A stretch of 64,000 nt of DNA from Prochlorococcus sp. AG-347-I06 (GTDB taxonomy: Bacteria > Cyanobacteriota > Cyanobacteriia > PCC-6307 > Cyanobiaceae). The position numbers were made by a program, and so were the translations under genes. The DNA lies in NCBI GenBank assembly GCA_003281605.1, contig QCBM01000001.1:248001-312000 (forward strand), given 5' to 3'. Below the pieces are notes generated by a model, which was given only the letters and a program-made list of their open reading frames with translations, ran no database searches and was not told the origin of the DNA. This document shows, in pieces, positions 48,713-58,637 of this stretch (positions are counted from its first letter, which is position 1; every line of letters starts with the position of its first letter).

Positions 48713-49747
48713 TTATTGCTTGTCTAATTGTCTAAGTTTTTTTGCTAATTCTGGTAATTTTTTAAAAATACTTGAACTCCTTAGCCATGATTTATTTTCC
48801 ATCGCGGGGAAACCACTAATTACCTTGCCATCTTCTATGTCACAATGGATCCCGCATTTTGAACTCGCAATGACATTATTCCCAACTTTTACTCTATTAT
48901 TGACTCCTACTTGCCCTGCCAAAATAACACCATCTCCAATATTTGCTCCTCCAGCTATACCAACTTGAGCTGCAAATGCACAATTCTTTCCAATTTTAAC
49001 TCCATGACCTATTTGTATTAAATTATCTAATTTTGTTCCCTCATCAATAAAAGTAAATCCGACTGCGGGCCTATCAATACAACAATTCGTTCCAATTTCA
49101 ACAAAACTCATTATTTTTACACCACCCTTTTGAGGCATCTTTACCCATTTGCCATTTTTAGGAATAAAACCAAATCCCTCTGATCCAATAACAGAATTTG
49201 AATTAATTACACAATTATTTTTTAGAGTGGTATTTTCGTAAATAACACAATTTGGATGAATTATATTATTGTTTCCTATTAGAACATTGCCTAAAATTGA
49301 TGCTCCAGAAAGAATATGATTATTGTCACCAATTACAGTATTTTCTCCAATATATACATTAGGTCCAATATGGCAATCTGCTCCAATTATTGCTGTTTTA
49401 TCTATAACCGCTGAAGCGTGAATTCCTGGTTTGAAATTATTAGTTTTATATAAACAATCCAATACTTCTGCAAATGCAATTCTTGGGTTTTTAACGATTA
49501 TGTTTGATATATTGAGTTTCTTTAGGGCACTAACGATTGCATCGTTATTAGTAGTTATTATTGCTGAGGCTTTAGTTTGATCTAATTTTTCTTTAAGGAT
49601 ATTATTTTCTTCTAAAAAAGATATTTGATGTTTAACTGCAGCATCTAATGAGGCAGCATCATCTATATATAAATCTTCAAAAATATTGGCACTAATAAAA
49701 TTTGAATTTCCTTTTTTTATTAGATCAACTAAATCACTTAAAAGCAT
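48713..49747 (-). CDS. lpxD: UDP-3-O-acylglucosamine N-acyltransferase
   Basis: LpxD adds the N-linked acyl chain in lipid A synthesis. The N-terminal uridine-binding domain (1-100) is followed by a long left-handed beta-helix of hexapeptide repeats (about 105-310: GADCHIGPNVYIGENTVIG and so on). The catalytic region has IQIGHGVKIGKNCAFAAQVGIAGG with the conserved His. The 344-aa length is normal. With lptB it is the second lipid A/LPS gene in the window. Confidence 0.95.
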   Translation of the reverse strand: MLLSDLVDLIKKGNSNFISANIFEDLYIDDAASLDAAVKHQISFLEENNILKEKLDQTKASAIITTNNDAIVSALKKLNISNIIVKNPRIAFAEVLDCLYKTNNFKPGIHASAVIDKTAIIGADCHIGPNVYIGENTVIGDNNHILSGASILGNVLIGNNNIIHPNCVIYENTTLKNNCVINSNSVIGSEGFGFIPKNGKWVKMPQKGGVKIMSFVEIGTNCCIDRPAVGFTFIDEGTKLDNLIQIGHGVKIGKNCAFAAQVGIAGGANIGDGVILAGQVGVNNRVKVGNNVIASSKCGIHCDIEDGKVISGFPAMENKSWLRSSSIFKKLPELAKKLRQLDKQ

Positions 49748-49766
49748 TTTTCAGTTTTAATTTTTT

Positions 49767-50849
49767 CTAAGAGAGAGCAAGAACATCTCTGTGTACGACA
49801 ATTATCGAGGAGTTGTTATTTTCTTTATTATTTAAGATACTTCTTAATTTGTCGCTACTTATTGATACTAAACCTTTTGCTACCTCTTTATCATTTGTAT
49901 TTACGATTTTAACTGCCTGATTAATCGTAAAGTTTCCTTCTACATTCTTAACACCAACCGCTAAAAGTGAGGCACCTTTTTTTTTGATTGCAAATGAAGC
50001 GCCATCATCTAAAGTAATTTTCCCTACTGTTTGAATTGCATGTGAAAGCCAACTTTTTTTGTTTCCTATAGGTTTTTCTAATGGATAAAATAAAGTTCCA
50101 ATTTTATTATCATTAAAAATTTCAATTAAGTTTTTTTTATTAGTTCCATCAACTAGTTGGACTTCGACTCCTCCCTTTGTTGCTATTTCTGCAGAAATTA
50201 ATTTTGTAGAAATTCCTCCTGTTCCCCATTCATTCTTTGAGTCTTGATTATTTTTATCTTTAATATTCTTTAATTCACTATTATGAACTTCTTTAATAGG
50301 TTGCGCATCTTGATTATTACGTGGATCTTTTGAGTATAGATTTTCAATATCGGTTAATAAAATAAGCTTGTTAGCATTTATAGCCAAGGCAACTAAAGCA
50401 GAGAGGGTATCATTATCTCCATATTTAAGCTCTTCATTTGCCACGGTATCATTTTCATTTACTATTGGAATAACATTTAAATCGATTAATTTTTTTAAAG
50501 TTTTAGAAGCATTATTAAATGATTCTCGTGAATTGAAATCAGCTTTAGTTATTAAAATTTGAGCAATATTATGACCTAATTTATTAAATACTTTATCGTA
50601 TAAGGACATTAAATTAACTTGACCTACTGCAGCAGTAGCTTGAAGGGTACTTAAATCATTTGGTCTCGTTTTAATATTTAATTTTTGGCAACCTAATCCG
50701 ACGGCTCCACTAGTTACTAAAATTAATTTGTTTCCTTTTGAAAGAAAACTTGTAAAGGATCTAGAGAGGTTTTCAATAACTTCTTCTGTAGATGTTTCCT
50801 CTGTTCCTCTTAAAATACTAGTACCAATTTTTATAACCCAAGTTTTCAT
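49767..50849 (-). CDS. proB: Glutamate 5-kinase
   Basis: ProB phosphorylates glutamate in proline synthesis. The amino acid kinase domain shows [49 protein letters not shown] and [16 protein letters not shown]-terminal PUA domain (about 275-355) contains [15 protein letters not shown]. The 360-aa length is normal. The gene overlaps yqeG by 4 bp (50846-50849), so the two are coupled. Confidence 0.95.
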   Translation of the reverse strand: MKTWVIKIGTSILRGTEETSTEEVIENLSRSFTSFLSKGNKLILVTSGAVGLGCQKLNIKTRPNDLSTLQATAAVGQVNLMSLYDKVFNKLGHNIAQILITKADFNSRESFNNASKTLKKLIDLNVIPIVNENDTVANEELKYGDNDTLSALVALAINANKLILLTDIENLYSKDPRNNQDAQPIKEVHNSELKNIKDKNNQDSKNEWGTGGISTKLISAEIATKGGVEVQLVDGTNKKNLIEIFNDNKIGTLFYPLEKPIGNKKSWLSHAIQTVGKITLDDGASFAIKKKGASLLAVGVKNVEGNFTINQAVKIVNTNDKEVAKGLVSISSDKLRSILNNKENNNSSIIVVHRDVLALS

Positions 50850-51340
50850 TTTATAAAATGAGAAATTAATTTTTCTATTATCAAAGTTAAATTAAATTTT
50901 AAAGGCAAGCCATCTCTATTTAATCGCTTAACTAATATTGTTTTTATATCACATCTATTCCCAACAATAATATCTGTAAAAATCCTGTCGCCAATAATGG
51001 CTATATTTTTTGGCTCTCTGCCGATTTCTTTGATAGCAGACAAAGTTACTTTTTTTCTTGGTTTTGATGCATTGTATTTATACCTTAAATTTAATTCTTT
51101 CGCTATTTTTGAGATTCTTTTTTTTGATGGATTATTACTTATTAGATACAAGGAGAAACGTTTTTTAGATTCTATGATCCAATTTTTTACAGCTTTTGGG
51201 ATCATATTAGATTTTCTATTTACTAGAGTTCCATCCACATCTAGCAATAAAGAATTAATTCCTTTTTTTTGCAATTCAGATTGAGAAATATTATATATTG
51301 GTAAGTCTGAATCCCAATTGACTTTTAGGATAGATCTCAT
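50846..51340 (-). CDS. yqeG: YqeG-family HAD phosphatase
   Basis: The HAD superfamily IIIA motif [12 protein letters not shown] carries the two catalytic Asp; motif II is LYLISNNPS and motif III lies in [28 protein letters not shown]. The 164-aa length matches the short, cap-less YqeG family. In some bacteria and plastids this family includes phosphatidylglycerophosphate phosphatases; that role would suit the pgsA gene elsewhere in the window, but is not proven. Coupled to proB by a 4-bp overlap. Confidence 0.9.
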   Translation of the reverse strand: MRSILKVNWDSDLPIYNISQSELQKKGINSLLLDVDGTLVNRKSNMIPKAVKNWIIESKKRFSLYLISNNPSKKRISKIAKELNLRYKYNASKPRKKVTLSAIKEIGREPKNIAIIGDRIFTDIIVGNRCDIKTILVKRLNRDGLPLKFNLTLIIEKLISHFIK

Positions 51341-51345
51341 TGATT

Positions 51346-51882
51346 CTAAGAACTACTTTTTTCAAGTTCAGTTTCAATCAAAGGTTGAATTCTATCGAAC
51401 TCATCATCTTCAACTAATAAGGCACCTTTGTCTTTTAATTTACCCACAATAAAAAAAGGATCTAGTGGTATATATAAACCATATTCTTGCTCAAAAAGAT
51501 TAAAGTTAACCAGCAATTCATAACTCTCACTATCATCATCAACGTAATCTTCTTCTAATTCATCGTAAATTGGTTCTTCAAGTTCTCCTGATACTGTTAA
51601 TGTAACTGCTGATCTGATAAGTCTTAAATCATGTTCTTGAAGAACTGCTTCAGCATTTTTTAGTATTTGTTCATTTTTATCTATTTTCTCAATTAATTCA
51701 GGTTCATCTTTTTCATTTATCTTAAAAAGACTAACTGGAGTATCAACTGGCGTTAATAAAGCATATTCTTGGCCCTCAACACTTACTAATTGTTCAAGAT
51801 AACAAAATAGCTCGTTTCCATTTGAGTCATTTAATAAAAGAGTCTGTGCATCATAATTATCATTTGAATTGGCTTCTTTCAT
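51346..51882 (-). CDS. DUF3727 family protein
   Basis: The 178-aa protein begins with a DUF1292-like segment (TLLLNDSNGNELFCYLEQLVSVEGQEYALLTPVDTPVSLF), followed by a very acidic linker (LEEPIYDELEEDYVDDD) and a second folded part typical of cyanobacterial DUF3727 (FNLFEQEYGLYIPLDPFFIVGK). It has no signal peptide. No function is known. It lies between ruvX and yqeG with short spacers (26 and 5 bp), so probably on one transcript. Confidence 0.8.
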   Translation of the reverse strand: MKEANSNDNYDAQTLLLNDSNGNELFCYLEQLVSVEGQEYALLTPVDTPVSLFKINEKDEPELIEKIDKNEQILKNAEAVLQEHDLRLIRSAVTLTVSGELEEPIYDELEEDYVDDDSESYELLVNFNLFEQEYGLYIPLDPFFIVGKLKDKGALLVEDDEFDRIQPLIETELEKSSS

Positions 51883-51908
51883 TTAAAAATTATCTATCCT
51901 TTTTAATA

Positions 51909-52370
51909 CTAATATTTTATCTGACGTTTACCAGCTATTTCTTCTAATTCAGGACCCTCTTCGATCCATTGTTCAAGTATTATTTTTGCAGAAAAACTAT
52001 CAATCAATCCGGATTTATCTTTTTTTATTCCAAATCTTTCTGAAGATTCCCAAGTTGAACTATGTTCGTTGACATAAGAAAATGGAAGATTTAATTCATT
52101 TGAAAGTAATTGACCGTAATTTTTACAGTCAATAGCTTGAGTGGTCATTTTACCTTCCTCATCTAGCGGAATACCCACAATAAAACCAGTCAAATTAAAT
52201 TCATATATATAATTTCTAATGATTTTAATCTCTTGATTATTTTTAAATCTTTTTACTGCTGGAAGTATATTTGATGTTATGCAGAGGGGATCACAATAAG
52301 CTAATCCTATTCTTTTGGTACCTATATCCAAACTCAAAATTGACTTGGGTTTGGGTTTGCAAAATTTCAC
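51909..52370 (-). CDS. ruvX: RuvX/YqgF family RNase H-like protein
   Basis: The YqgF fold starts with [17 protein letters not shown], followed by [15 protein letters not shown], a [10 protein letters not shown]-type segment with conserved acidic residue, and the final Asp in [17 protein letters not shown]. RuvX is implicated in 16S rRNA 5'-end maturation and suggested Holliday junction cleavage. The 153-aa length is normal. Its start overlaps the preceding GNAT-like gene by 4 bp. Confidence 0.92.
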   Translation of the reverse strand: MKFCKPKPKSILSLDIGTKRIGLAYCDPLCITSNILPAVKRFKNNQEIKIIRNYIYEFNLTGFIVGIPLDEEGKMTTQAIDCKNYGQLLSNELNLPFSYVNEHSSTWESSERFGIKKDKSGLIDSFSAKIILEQWIEEGPELEEIAGKRQIKY

Positions 52371-53422
52371 TTTGTTTTTAATGGAAAAGGAGATGGATAT
52401 GGATTACCTTGTGGACTTAATTTTTCAAAGATTGATTCCAAAGATTGATTTATTATATTTACTTGTTTGGCTTCATTCTTAATTATTGTGTTCCTAATAA
52501 GAATTATTTCTTGATTTTTTTCTTTGATATTACACTCTTCGAGAAAAACATATAATTGAGAATTTTCTTTATAGGTTTTTAAATATGAAACAGGTGATTT
52601 ATCAAAAAATCTTTTTATAAATTCTTTTAAAATAGTATTGAATCTATTATCCCAATATCTACTTATTGTTAAAGTATAAATTTCCTCATTTTGATAATTA
52701 ATATCTTTTAAAATTGTACATAAAACAGAATTTTCATATATTAAGGCACCACTATTAGAGTTATTTCTTTTAAGAATGTCGTCTTGATCAAAATCTAAAA
52801 TATTTCTTATTAAGGGTGATTGATTTGATCTTATGAAATTAACTATTTTTAATACATTTTGTTTATTAATTTTTTGGAATTCATTAATTAATGTATAGAC
52901 ATTGGTATTTTGATTTGTAGGTTTATTTTGATCAGAACCATCCCAAAGGATTATCTCTCCTAACGGTTGAAAGCCTAATTCTCTTGCGTTTGATATAAGG
53001 TCAACATCATTTATATCTGAATTAATTATCCAACTTGAAGTTTTGTTTTCTTTTATTGAGATAGATTTTTTTATCAATCCTAAAGTTAATTGTTTATCTG
53101 TTAGAGAACACTTGCTATTAATCAACTTTGGCTTAGATATTTTTAAGCAAGTATCTTTTTTGTTTAAAGGAAAAATATTCAAATAACCAATAATTTCGTT
53201 TCCATATATAGCAATTATGCATTTATTTTTATTTTTCTTAAGATTATTCAAGAAGATTTTTAAGTCATCAAAGGTATTTATAATTGCCATCTTTAAAAAC
53301 CAATTATTCAATTCCTTATTTTTAATATCTATTAAAAGATTAATATGCCGTATATGGAGTTCTTCAAAAGTTACTTCCATTCCTTTTTTAGATTGAAAAG
53401 AATAAGAGGTATCTTTTTTCAT
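52367..53422 (-). CDS. Possible GNAT-like hypothetical protein, 351 aa
   Basis: The first half (about 15-165) resembles an N-acetyltransferase fold: [16 protein letters not shown], then [20 protein letters not shown], and [21 protein letters not shown], which looks like the end of a GNAT domain. The second half is unassigned. No clear acetyl-CoA loop (Q/R-x-x-G-x-G/A) is visible, so activity is uncertain. An in-frame ATG at 53380 could be the real start. It is flush with the CofE-like gene upstream and overlaps ruvX by 4 bp. Confidence 0.6.
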   Translation of the reverse strand: MKKDTSYSFQSKKGMEVTFEELHIRHINLLIDIKNKELNNWFLKMAIINTFDDLKIFLNNLKKNKNKCIIAIYGNEIIGYLNIFPLNKKDTCLKISKPKLINSKCSLTDKQLTLGLIKKSISIKENKTSSWIINSDINDVDLISNARELGFQPLGEIILWDGSDQNKPTNQNTNVYTLINEFQKINKQNVLKIVNFIRSNQSPLIRNILDFDQDDILKRNNSNSGALIYENSVLCTILKDINYQNEEIYTLTISRYWDNRFNTILKEFIKRFFDKSPVSYLKTYKENSQLYVFLEECNIKEKNQEIILIRNTIIKNEAKQVNIINQSLESIFEKLSPQGNPYPSPFPLKTK

Positions 53423-54589
53423 TTACTTTTTTTCTCTTATTAATACTATAGGGGTTTTTTCATCTCCATTGCCAGCTGGATTAGATAATAAGTTTCTTTT
53501 GAGTATTTTATTTACTTTTTTATTTGAACTTGCTAAGACTTTCACACCTCCAAGATCATTAACATCAACAACTGCAACATCTATATTTAGATAGTTCGAG
53601 ACCTCCTTACAAAATAAATCCGCATTGAGAGGACCCATGACTATACTCTTGTCGTAAGGTGTAACTGTGCCGCTTATATCATCAATGAGAGATGATTCTG
53701 AACCAGTTAATCTATAAAACATACCTTTAATCCCAACTAATTTGAAGAGAAATCCAACAAACAGTGCAAAGGTTATTCTCGTAACTCCGATTCTATTTAT
53801 TAATAATTGCATGCCACAAGCTGTTGCGAGACTGCTTGTAGGATGAAAAAAATAACATAAAGCTTTCGAAAATAAACTATATTGTAAATTTTGAGGGGAA
53901 ATATATCTATTTTGCATAATCGCTAGCGGACTCTCACCGATAGTTAAAATATCATTTCTTTCTACAATTCCTTTGCAGTATTCAATCACAGTATTTACTG
54001 GGTTATCAAAGCAACCAAGTAAATCAGTTTTAATAGCAAAAGCTTTATATTTATTATTTATTGGAATTTCAAAAACTTCTTTCGGCCTTTGTTTTTGACC
54101 ATTTAAATTTATTAAGAAACAATCCTTATTATTTGAAATACCAAAATGTCCATAGTTCTCCCAATATATTTTTAACCATAGATATTTTATTTTTTTTCTA
54201 AAATTATCATTGCTAAATTTATATATGATTCTTATAAATAATTCTGAATTTGACTTGATAATTGTTGTTGGCCAGTAATTATTTAAATTCTTAATTTTAT
54301 TATTTTCATATATATAAATATCTTCTTGATAATTAAAATTTTGGCAATATTCGTTACCCTTACTTTTAAAAAAATCTAATTCAAAATTTATATTAGAAAC
54401 CATCGTTTCTTTGGTTTTACTTTTATTAGTTATTTTTAAATCAATAATTAATTCGTTTAAACCATCCTTTTTTTTGATTTTGTAATTTATAGGTACCAGA
54501 TTTAAATTTGATTTGGGTGAGTTTTTAATATATAAATCTGAAAGAATTAAAAAAATTAAAAGAACTAAGAGGATATTTATTAATATCAT
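53423..54589 (-). CDS. Membrane-anchored CofE-like protein (F420-0:gamma-glutamyl ligase fold)
   Basis: Residues 1-20 are a single N-terminal membrane helix (ILINILLVLLIFLILSDLYI). About 30-170 is a beta-rich domain; from about 175 the CofE-like fold begins (AIKTDLLGCFDNPVNTVIEYCKGIVERNDILTIGESPLAI). It contains DISGTVTPYDKSIVMGP and VDVNDLGGVKVLASS, typical for cyanobacterial relatives. Prochlorococcus is not known to make coenzyme F420, so a different gamma-glutamyl or peptide ligation is likely. It sits between a lumenal thioredoxin-like gene and a GNAT-like gene. Confidence 0.8.
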   Translation of the reverse strand: MILINILLVLLIFLILSDLYIKNSPKSNLNLVPINYKIKKKDGLNELIIDLKITNKSKTKETMVSNINFELDFFKSKGNEYCQNFNYQEDIYIYENNKIKNLNNYWPTTIIKSNSELFIRIIYKFSNDNFRKKIKYLWLKIYWENYGHFGISNNKDCFLINLNGQKQRPKEVFEIPINNKYKAFAIKTDLLGCFDNPVNTVIEYCKGIVERNDILTIGESPLAIMQNRYISPQNLQYSLFSKALCYFFHPTSSLATACGMQLLINRIGVTRITFALFVGFLFKLVGIKGMFYRLTGSESSLIDDISGTVTPYDKSIVMGPLNADLFCKEVSNYLNIDVAVVDVNDLGGVKVLASSNKKVNKILKRNLLSNPAGNGDEKTPIVLIREKK

Positions 54590-54598
54590 TTTTTTAAA

Positions 54599-55147
54599 TT
54601 AATTTTTGTTGTTACTTTTTTTTTCAGAAATGATGCTGTTGTATTCATTAAAACTTTCTAGAGAAAATGTCGTATCTTCTATATCAATTCCTTTTAGTTC
54701 TCCTATAACTTTGTTTAATTCATCGATTTGAATCATTCCATTTTTATCATATTTAACTTCGCCATCACTATTTAAAATAATGGTTTGTGGAATTAATCCG
54801 TTCCAATAATAATTAGGTTCATTTCTAAGATCAGACTTTTCTTTATCCTGTAATTCATCAGTAGTTAGGGCAATAATATCTATATTATTTCTCCATATCA
54901 AATCTAAACCAGATATTATGGGAGCCATAGCTTTACTATCTGAGCTATCGTCAAGATAAAAAAATAAAACTGCGATTCTTTTATTTTTTAATGATTCCTG
55001 AAGACTTGTCTGAGGAGGAACTATAGCCCCATTACCTGCGTATATAGGAAAGATGTTGCCATCGTAACTATTAGAATCTCTAGAGGCATTTGCTTTATAT
55101 GGACTTAAAAAAATTAATGCTATTAGGATCCATTGAATTATTTTCAT
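54599..55147 (-). CDS. Exported thioredoxin-like protein without CxxC
   Basis: A signal peptide (1-21, ending KANA) sends the protein to the lumen or periplasm. The core IAVLFFYLDDSSDSKAMAPIISGLDL follows the thioredoxin beta-alpha pattern, and GLIPQTIILNSDGEV holds the cis-Pro. The position that often carries Cys in relatives reads DSSDSKA, so there is no redox pair. The YAGNGAIVPPQTSLQESLK block matches a cyanobacterial family described as a thylakoid photosystem I accumulation factor, as I recall it. It is 182 aa. Confidence 0.75.
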   Translation of the reverse strand: MKIIQWILIALIFLSPYKANASRDSNSYDGNIFPIYAGNGAIVPPQTSLQESLKNKRIAVLFFYLDDSSDSKAMAPIISGLDLIWRNNIDIIALTTDELQDKEKSDLRNEPNYYWNGLIPQTIILNSDGEVKYDKNGMIQIDELNKVIGELKGIDIEDTTFSLESFNEYNSIISEKKSNNKN

Positions 55148-55161
55148 TAAAGTTTAAAAAC

Positions 55162-56778
55162 TTACTTTGAACTTGATCTTCCTAATCCTTGAAGGATTCC
55201 TTTACCCACTAAACCGATAGCTTTGCCAACGACCTTTGTAAGGAAAGTTACAAAAAGATTACCGATATATTTTACAGCAACTTCTAACTGCGGTGCTATT
55301 GCATCTCTAATCTCAACTAACAATGTAACTTGTTTTTGTAGCCATTCTAGATTCTCTAATTCTTTCTCCCTATTTTCATTTTTGAAGTAACGGGTAAATT
55401 TTTTATCGATAATATCAATATATTCTCGTTTACTCTCATACAAATAGATAGGCATATAAATATAGTCATGCCAACGATTGTAGTTATTAATATTATTTCT
55501 AAATCTTTCAAAGTTTCTTGTTGATTGTAATTCGGGATTTATAAGTACAGTTCTTAATTCAGGCCAAGACGAACAAATATTAAAGATTTCAGAAGCTAAT
55601 AAATTACAGTTCCTTATTGTCCAATTTGAAATTATATTTTCAAGGATCAAAAATGATTCTGTTTCATATAGAGGAAGTAATTTCCCATCATAGTCAAGTG
55701 CTTCATTTTTAATAATTGGCTCAATAAACATTATTGATTCATGTGATTCTCTATCTACTTCTTCGCAACTTACTTCACTATAAATAAAATCATTTATTGA
55801 AATAGATTCGCTTCCTTTTTTTAATCGAAAATAGCTGTCTGTGATATTTGAAATTGTATTAACTTTAAGTTCTTTTATAAGAGAATTTAAATCATCTTTA
55901 AAATCTTTATCCTTATAGTTTTCCTTAATATTTTTAACTAAATTATCTAACTCATCTAACATTTTGCAAATTAGTCGTGAAATGAATTCTTTCTTTATCC
56001 CAGAGAGAATTATTGATGAATTATTAAATTCAACTTGTAAGTTAGTTGAGCTATACCTTTCTTTAAGTCTATCTAATATTAAATTCCATATTTCTGAAGT
56101 GTTTTTATCTTTAATAAATACAGTGTTCTTATTTTCAAGATTAATTTTATTTTCAGTGTAAACTGCCTCTGTATAAAGTTCTAGCGAATTACCCCATAAG
56201 AAAATTAGAAAAGATTTTGCAGTAATAAGTTCTCTTAATCTTCCTTTTAAAATAAATTTATAAAATTCTGGTGTTGAATCAGAGTTGACATATTTGAATA
56301 TATAGTTGATTTCAGAATCTATTTGTTTAAGACCCGAGGTTAGAATTTTTTGACTAAAAGAGAGAGGCGTATTTTTATTTAATTGAACTCGGGAATTATT
56401 TTCAATATCAAATACCCTACCGCCATTTAAAATAGTATCAATAGATTCAAGAACTTTTTCTGCACTGGGATTTAAAAGAAAACCTTCAGCATTTAACGAT
56501 GGAGGGGTATTTGCTTCATAAACAAGTTCGCCAGATAGAATTATAAGAAACTTTGACTCATCATATCTTTCTCTTAATTTTAATAATTCTAACCTTATAA
56601 GATCTTCTGATTGAAAATTAAGAACATTCCATATAACTAAATCTGGAGTTATATCACCTGTTCCATTATTAAAATTAATGTCTAAATTTTGGTCTAGTGA
56701 TGTTAACTTAAGCGATAAAGATTCTGCTATTAAGCTTGGAGCAATAATCAATATCGATTTTTTTGAAATTAATTCCAA
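55162..56778 (-). CDS. DUF3685 protein with N-terminal pseudo-receiver
   Basis: Residues about 5-125 resemble a response-regulator receiver (SILIIAPSLIAESLSLKL, PDLVIWNVLNFQSEDLI, FLIILSG, EGFLLNPS). The phosphoacceptor Asp is missing (PDLVIWNV) and so is the acidic pair, so it is a pseudo-receiver. The C-terminal region (about 160-535) is DUF3685, helical and ending in a hydrophobic, Gly-rich stretch (YIGNLFVTFLTKVVGKAIGLVGKGILQG) that may touch a membrane. Function unknown. It is the most upstream gene of a five-gene minus-strand run. Confidence 0.82.
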   Translation of the reverse strand: MELISKKSILIIAPSLIAESLSLKLTSLDQNLDINFNNGTGDITPDLVIWNVLNFQSEDLIRLELLKLRERYDESKFLIILSGELVYEANTPPSLNAEGFLLNPSAEKVLESIDTILNGGRVFDIENNSRVQLNKNTPLSFSQKILTSGLKQIDSEINYIFKYVNSDSTPEFYKFILKGRLRELITAKSFLIFLWGNSLELYTEAVYTENKINLENKNTVFIKDKNTSEIWNLILDRLKERYSSTNLQVEFNNSSIILSGIKKEFISRLICKMLDELDNLVKNIKENYKDKDFKDDLNSLIKELKVNTISNITDSYFRLKKGSESISINDFIYSEVSCEEVDRESHESIMFIEPIIKNEALDYDGKLLPLYETESFLILENIISNWTIRNCNLLASEIFNICSSWPELRTVLINPELQSTRNFERFRNNINNYNRWHDYIYMPIYLYESKREYIDIIDKKFTRYFKNENREKELENLEWLQKQVTLLVEIRDAIAPQLEVAVKYIGNLFVTFLTKVVGKAIGLVGKGILQGLGRSSSK

Positions 56779-56857
56779 GACTAGATTTCTTATCTCTTAT
56801 ACAAAATTAACTAACAATTACTGCAAACACCAGCCTTAAATCAATTTTTATACTCTT

Positions 56858-57625
56858 TTAAGCGTAGTAATTTCTGTTTAGATCAAAGTCATTTAATCTT
56901 TCTGATAACAATACATTATTTGCTTCTTTTATCGTGAATTTATTTTCATATAGAGCTTTACCTACAATTACTCCAAAGAGTCCAGAGCTTTCAAATTTTA
57001 CTAACGATAATAAATCAGAAATTGAACCTACACCTCCTGAGGCTATTACTGGAATATCTGTAATTTCAAGTATGCTTTTTATAAATTCTTCATTTGTCCC
57101 TTCTAACGTCCCATCTGTATTTATATCTGTAATAATAAAACTAGCAATTTTAAATGAAGAAAACTCCTTTACTAGATCTGTGGCAAAAATATTAGATTGC
57201 TCAAGCCAACCCCTTGTACTAACTTTTCCATCTTTTGCATCTATCCCAACAATTATCCTTCCAGGAAATTTATTTGATAAGTCTTTAACTAGTTCTTTAT
57301 TTTCTATTGCAGAGGTTCCCATGATAACTTTCTCAATACCATAAGAAAACAATTGTTCTATCCTTTCTTGAGACCTTATCCCTCCACCTATTTGAATAGG
57401 GATGTTAATTGTTTTTGCAATCTTTTTTATTGATTTATCGTTAGATGGGGATCCAGTTTTTGCAGCATCCAAATCAACTATATGTATGTATTTTGCCCCT
57501 TCGTTTTCCCAAAATTTAGCTTGCTCATGAGGCTCTTTGGTGAAGTCTTTTCTTTTATTAAAGTCGCCTTTAAAAAGCCTTACACACTTGCCATTCATTA
57601 AATCAATTGCTGGTATTAGGTCCAT
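56858..57625 (-). CDS. hisA: ProFAR isomerase HisA
   Basis: HisA isomerises ProFAR to PRFAR in histidine synthesis. The half-barrel signature IPAIDLMNGKCVRLFKGDF carries the catalytic Asp8; the second half has VGIDAKDGKVSTRGW and IITDINTDGTLEG with the second Asp. C-terminal phosphate-binding segments IPVIASGGVGS and GVIVGKALYE are intact. The 255-aa length is normal. It is divergent from the CSP41-like gene with 91 bp between starts. Confidence 0.96.
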   Translation of the reverse strand: MDLIPAIDLMNGKCVRLFKGDFNKRKDFTKEPHEQAKFWENEGAKYIHIVDLDAAKTGSPSNDKSIKKIAKTINIPIQIGGGIRSQERIEQLFSYGIEKVIMGTSAIENKELVKDLSNKFPGRIIVGIDAKDGKVSTRGWLEQSNIFATDLVKEFSSFKIASFIITDINTDGTLEGTNEEFIKSILEITDIPVIASGGVGSISDLLSLVKFESSGLFGVIVGKALYENKFTIKEANNVLLSERLNDFDLNRNYYA

Positions 57626-57716
57626 AGAATCATCCTTTTCATTAATTACTTATTAGTAGTACTATTCAATATATAATTCTATTTAAGATTACTACTTCAG
57701 TTAAATATTTTTTAAT

Positions 57717-58637
57717 ATGAAAATTCTTGTAATGGGCGGCACTAGATTTGTTGGCAAGTCTTTGGTTGGAAAGTTATTAAGTAAAAATTATGATATTGAT
57801 ATTTTCACGAGAGGTAATAAAAGTAATCCTGAAAAAACAAATTTAATTAAGGGTGATAGAAATAATTCAGAAGATATCGTCAAGCTCAGAAATAAAAAGT
57901 ATGATGTTGTTTATGATATTTCTGGACGAGAGTTAGAACAAACCAAACTTCTTATAGAAAATTTGGATAACTCTTTCCAGAGATATATATATGTCAGCTC
58001 TGCAGGTGTTTATAAAGATAATTGTGAACTACCCTTATCCGAAGTTGATCCAATTGATCCAGATAGTAGGCACAAAGGGAAGTTTGAGACAGAAAATTGG
58101 TTAAAAAACCAAAAAATTCCTTTTACAAGTTTTAGACCTACTTATATTTATGGACCTGGAAATTATAATAAAATTGAAAATTGGTTTTTTGAAAGGTTAT
58201 TTACAAAAAAATCTATACCAATTCCTGGTGACGGTTCATTAATTACTCAACTAGGCCATGTTTCTGATCTAACTGATGTAATGATTAGGTGCATAAATTT
58301 TGAAAATTCCAAAAATAATATTTACAACTGTTCAGGTGAAAAAGGAGTCACCATAAAGGGTTTAATTTATTTCTGTTCGAACGTTCTTGGATTAAACCAA
58401 AATGAGATTTCTTTAAGAAAATTTGATTATCAAAAATTAGATCCTAAATCTAGAAAGGGATTTCCAATTAGATTAAATCATTATCAGACTGACATATCTA
58501 AGATTAAACGTGATTTAGAGTGGGCGCCAACTTTTGATTTGCTTAATGGTTTAAGGGATAGTTTCTTGAAGGACTTTAATAATAAAAAGAGTGAGGAGTT
58601 TGATGAATATTCAGATCATATTCTTTTTAATTCTTAA
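57717..58637 (+). CDS. CSP41-like NAD-dependent epimerase/dehydratase family protein
   Basis: An extended SDR begins MKILVMGGTRFVGKSLVGKL (GxxGxxG-type motif in a GGTRFVGK form). YVSSAGVYKD provides the SDR Ser and Tyr region, though the classic YxxxK is altered. RPTYIYGPGNY and LGHVSDLTD follow the CSP41 pattern. Plastid CSP41 proteins bind and cleave stem-loop RNA and associate with ribosomes; a similar RNA role is plausible. At 306 aa the length is typical. Its 3' end overlaps pgsA by 27 bp on the opposite strand. Confidence 0.85.
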   Translation: MKILVMGGTRFVGKSLVGKLLSKNYDIDIFTRGNKSNPEKTNLIKGDRNNSEDIVKLRNKKYDVVYDISGRELEQTKLLIENLDNSFQRYIYVSSAGVYKDNCELPLSEVDPIDPDSRHKGKFETENWLKNQKIPFTSFRPTYIYGPGNYNKIENWFFERLFTKKSIPIPGDGSLITQLGHVSDLTDVMIRCINFENSKNNIYNCSGEKGVTIKGLIYFCSNVLGLNQNEISLRKFDYQKLDPKSRKGFPIRLNHYQTDISKIKRDLEWAPTFDLLNGLRDSFLKDFNNKKSEEFDEYSDHILFNS

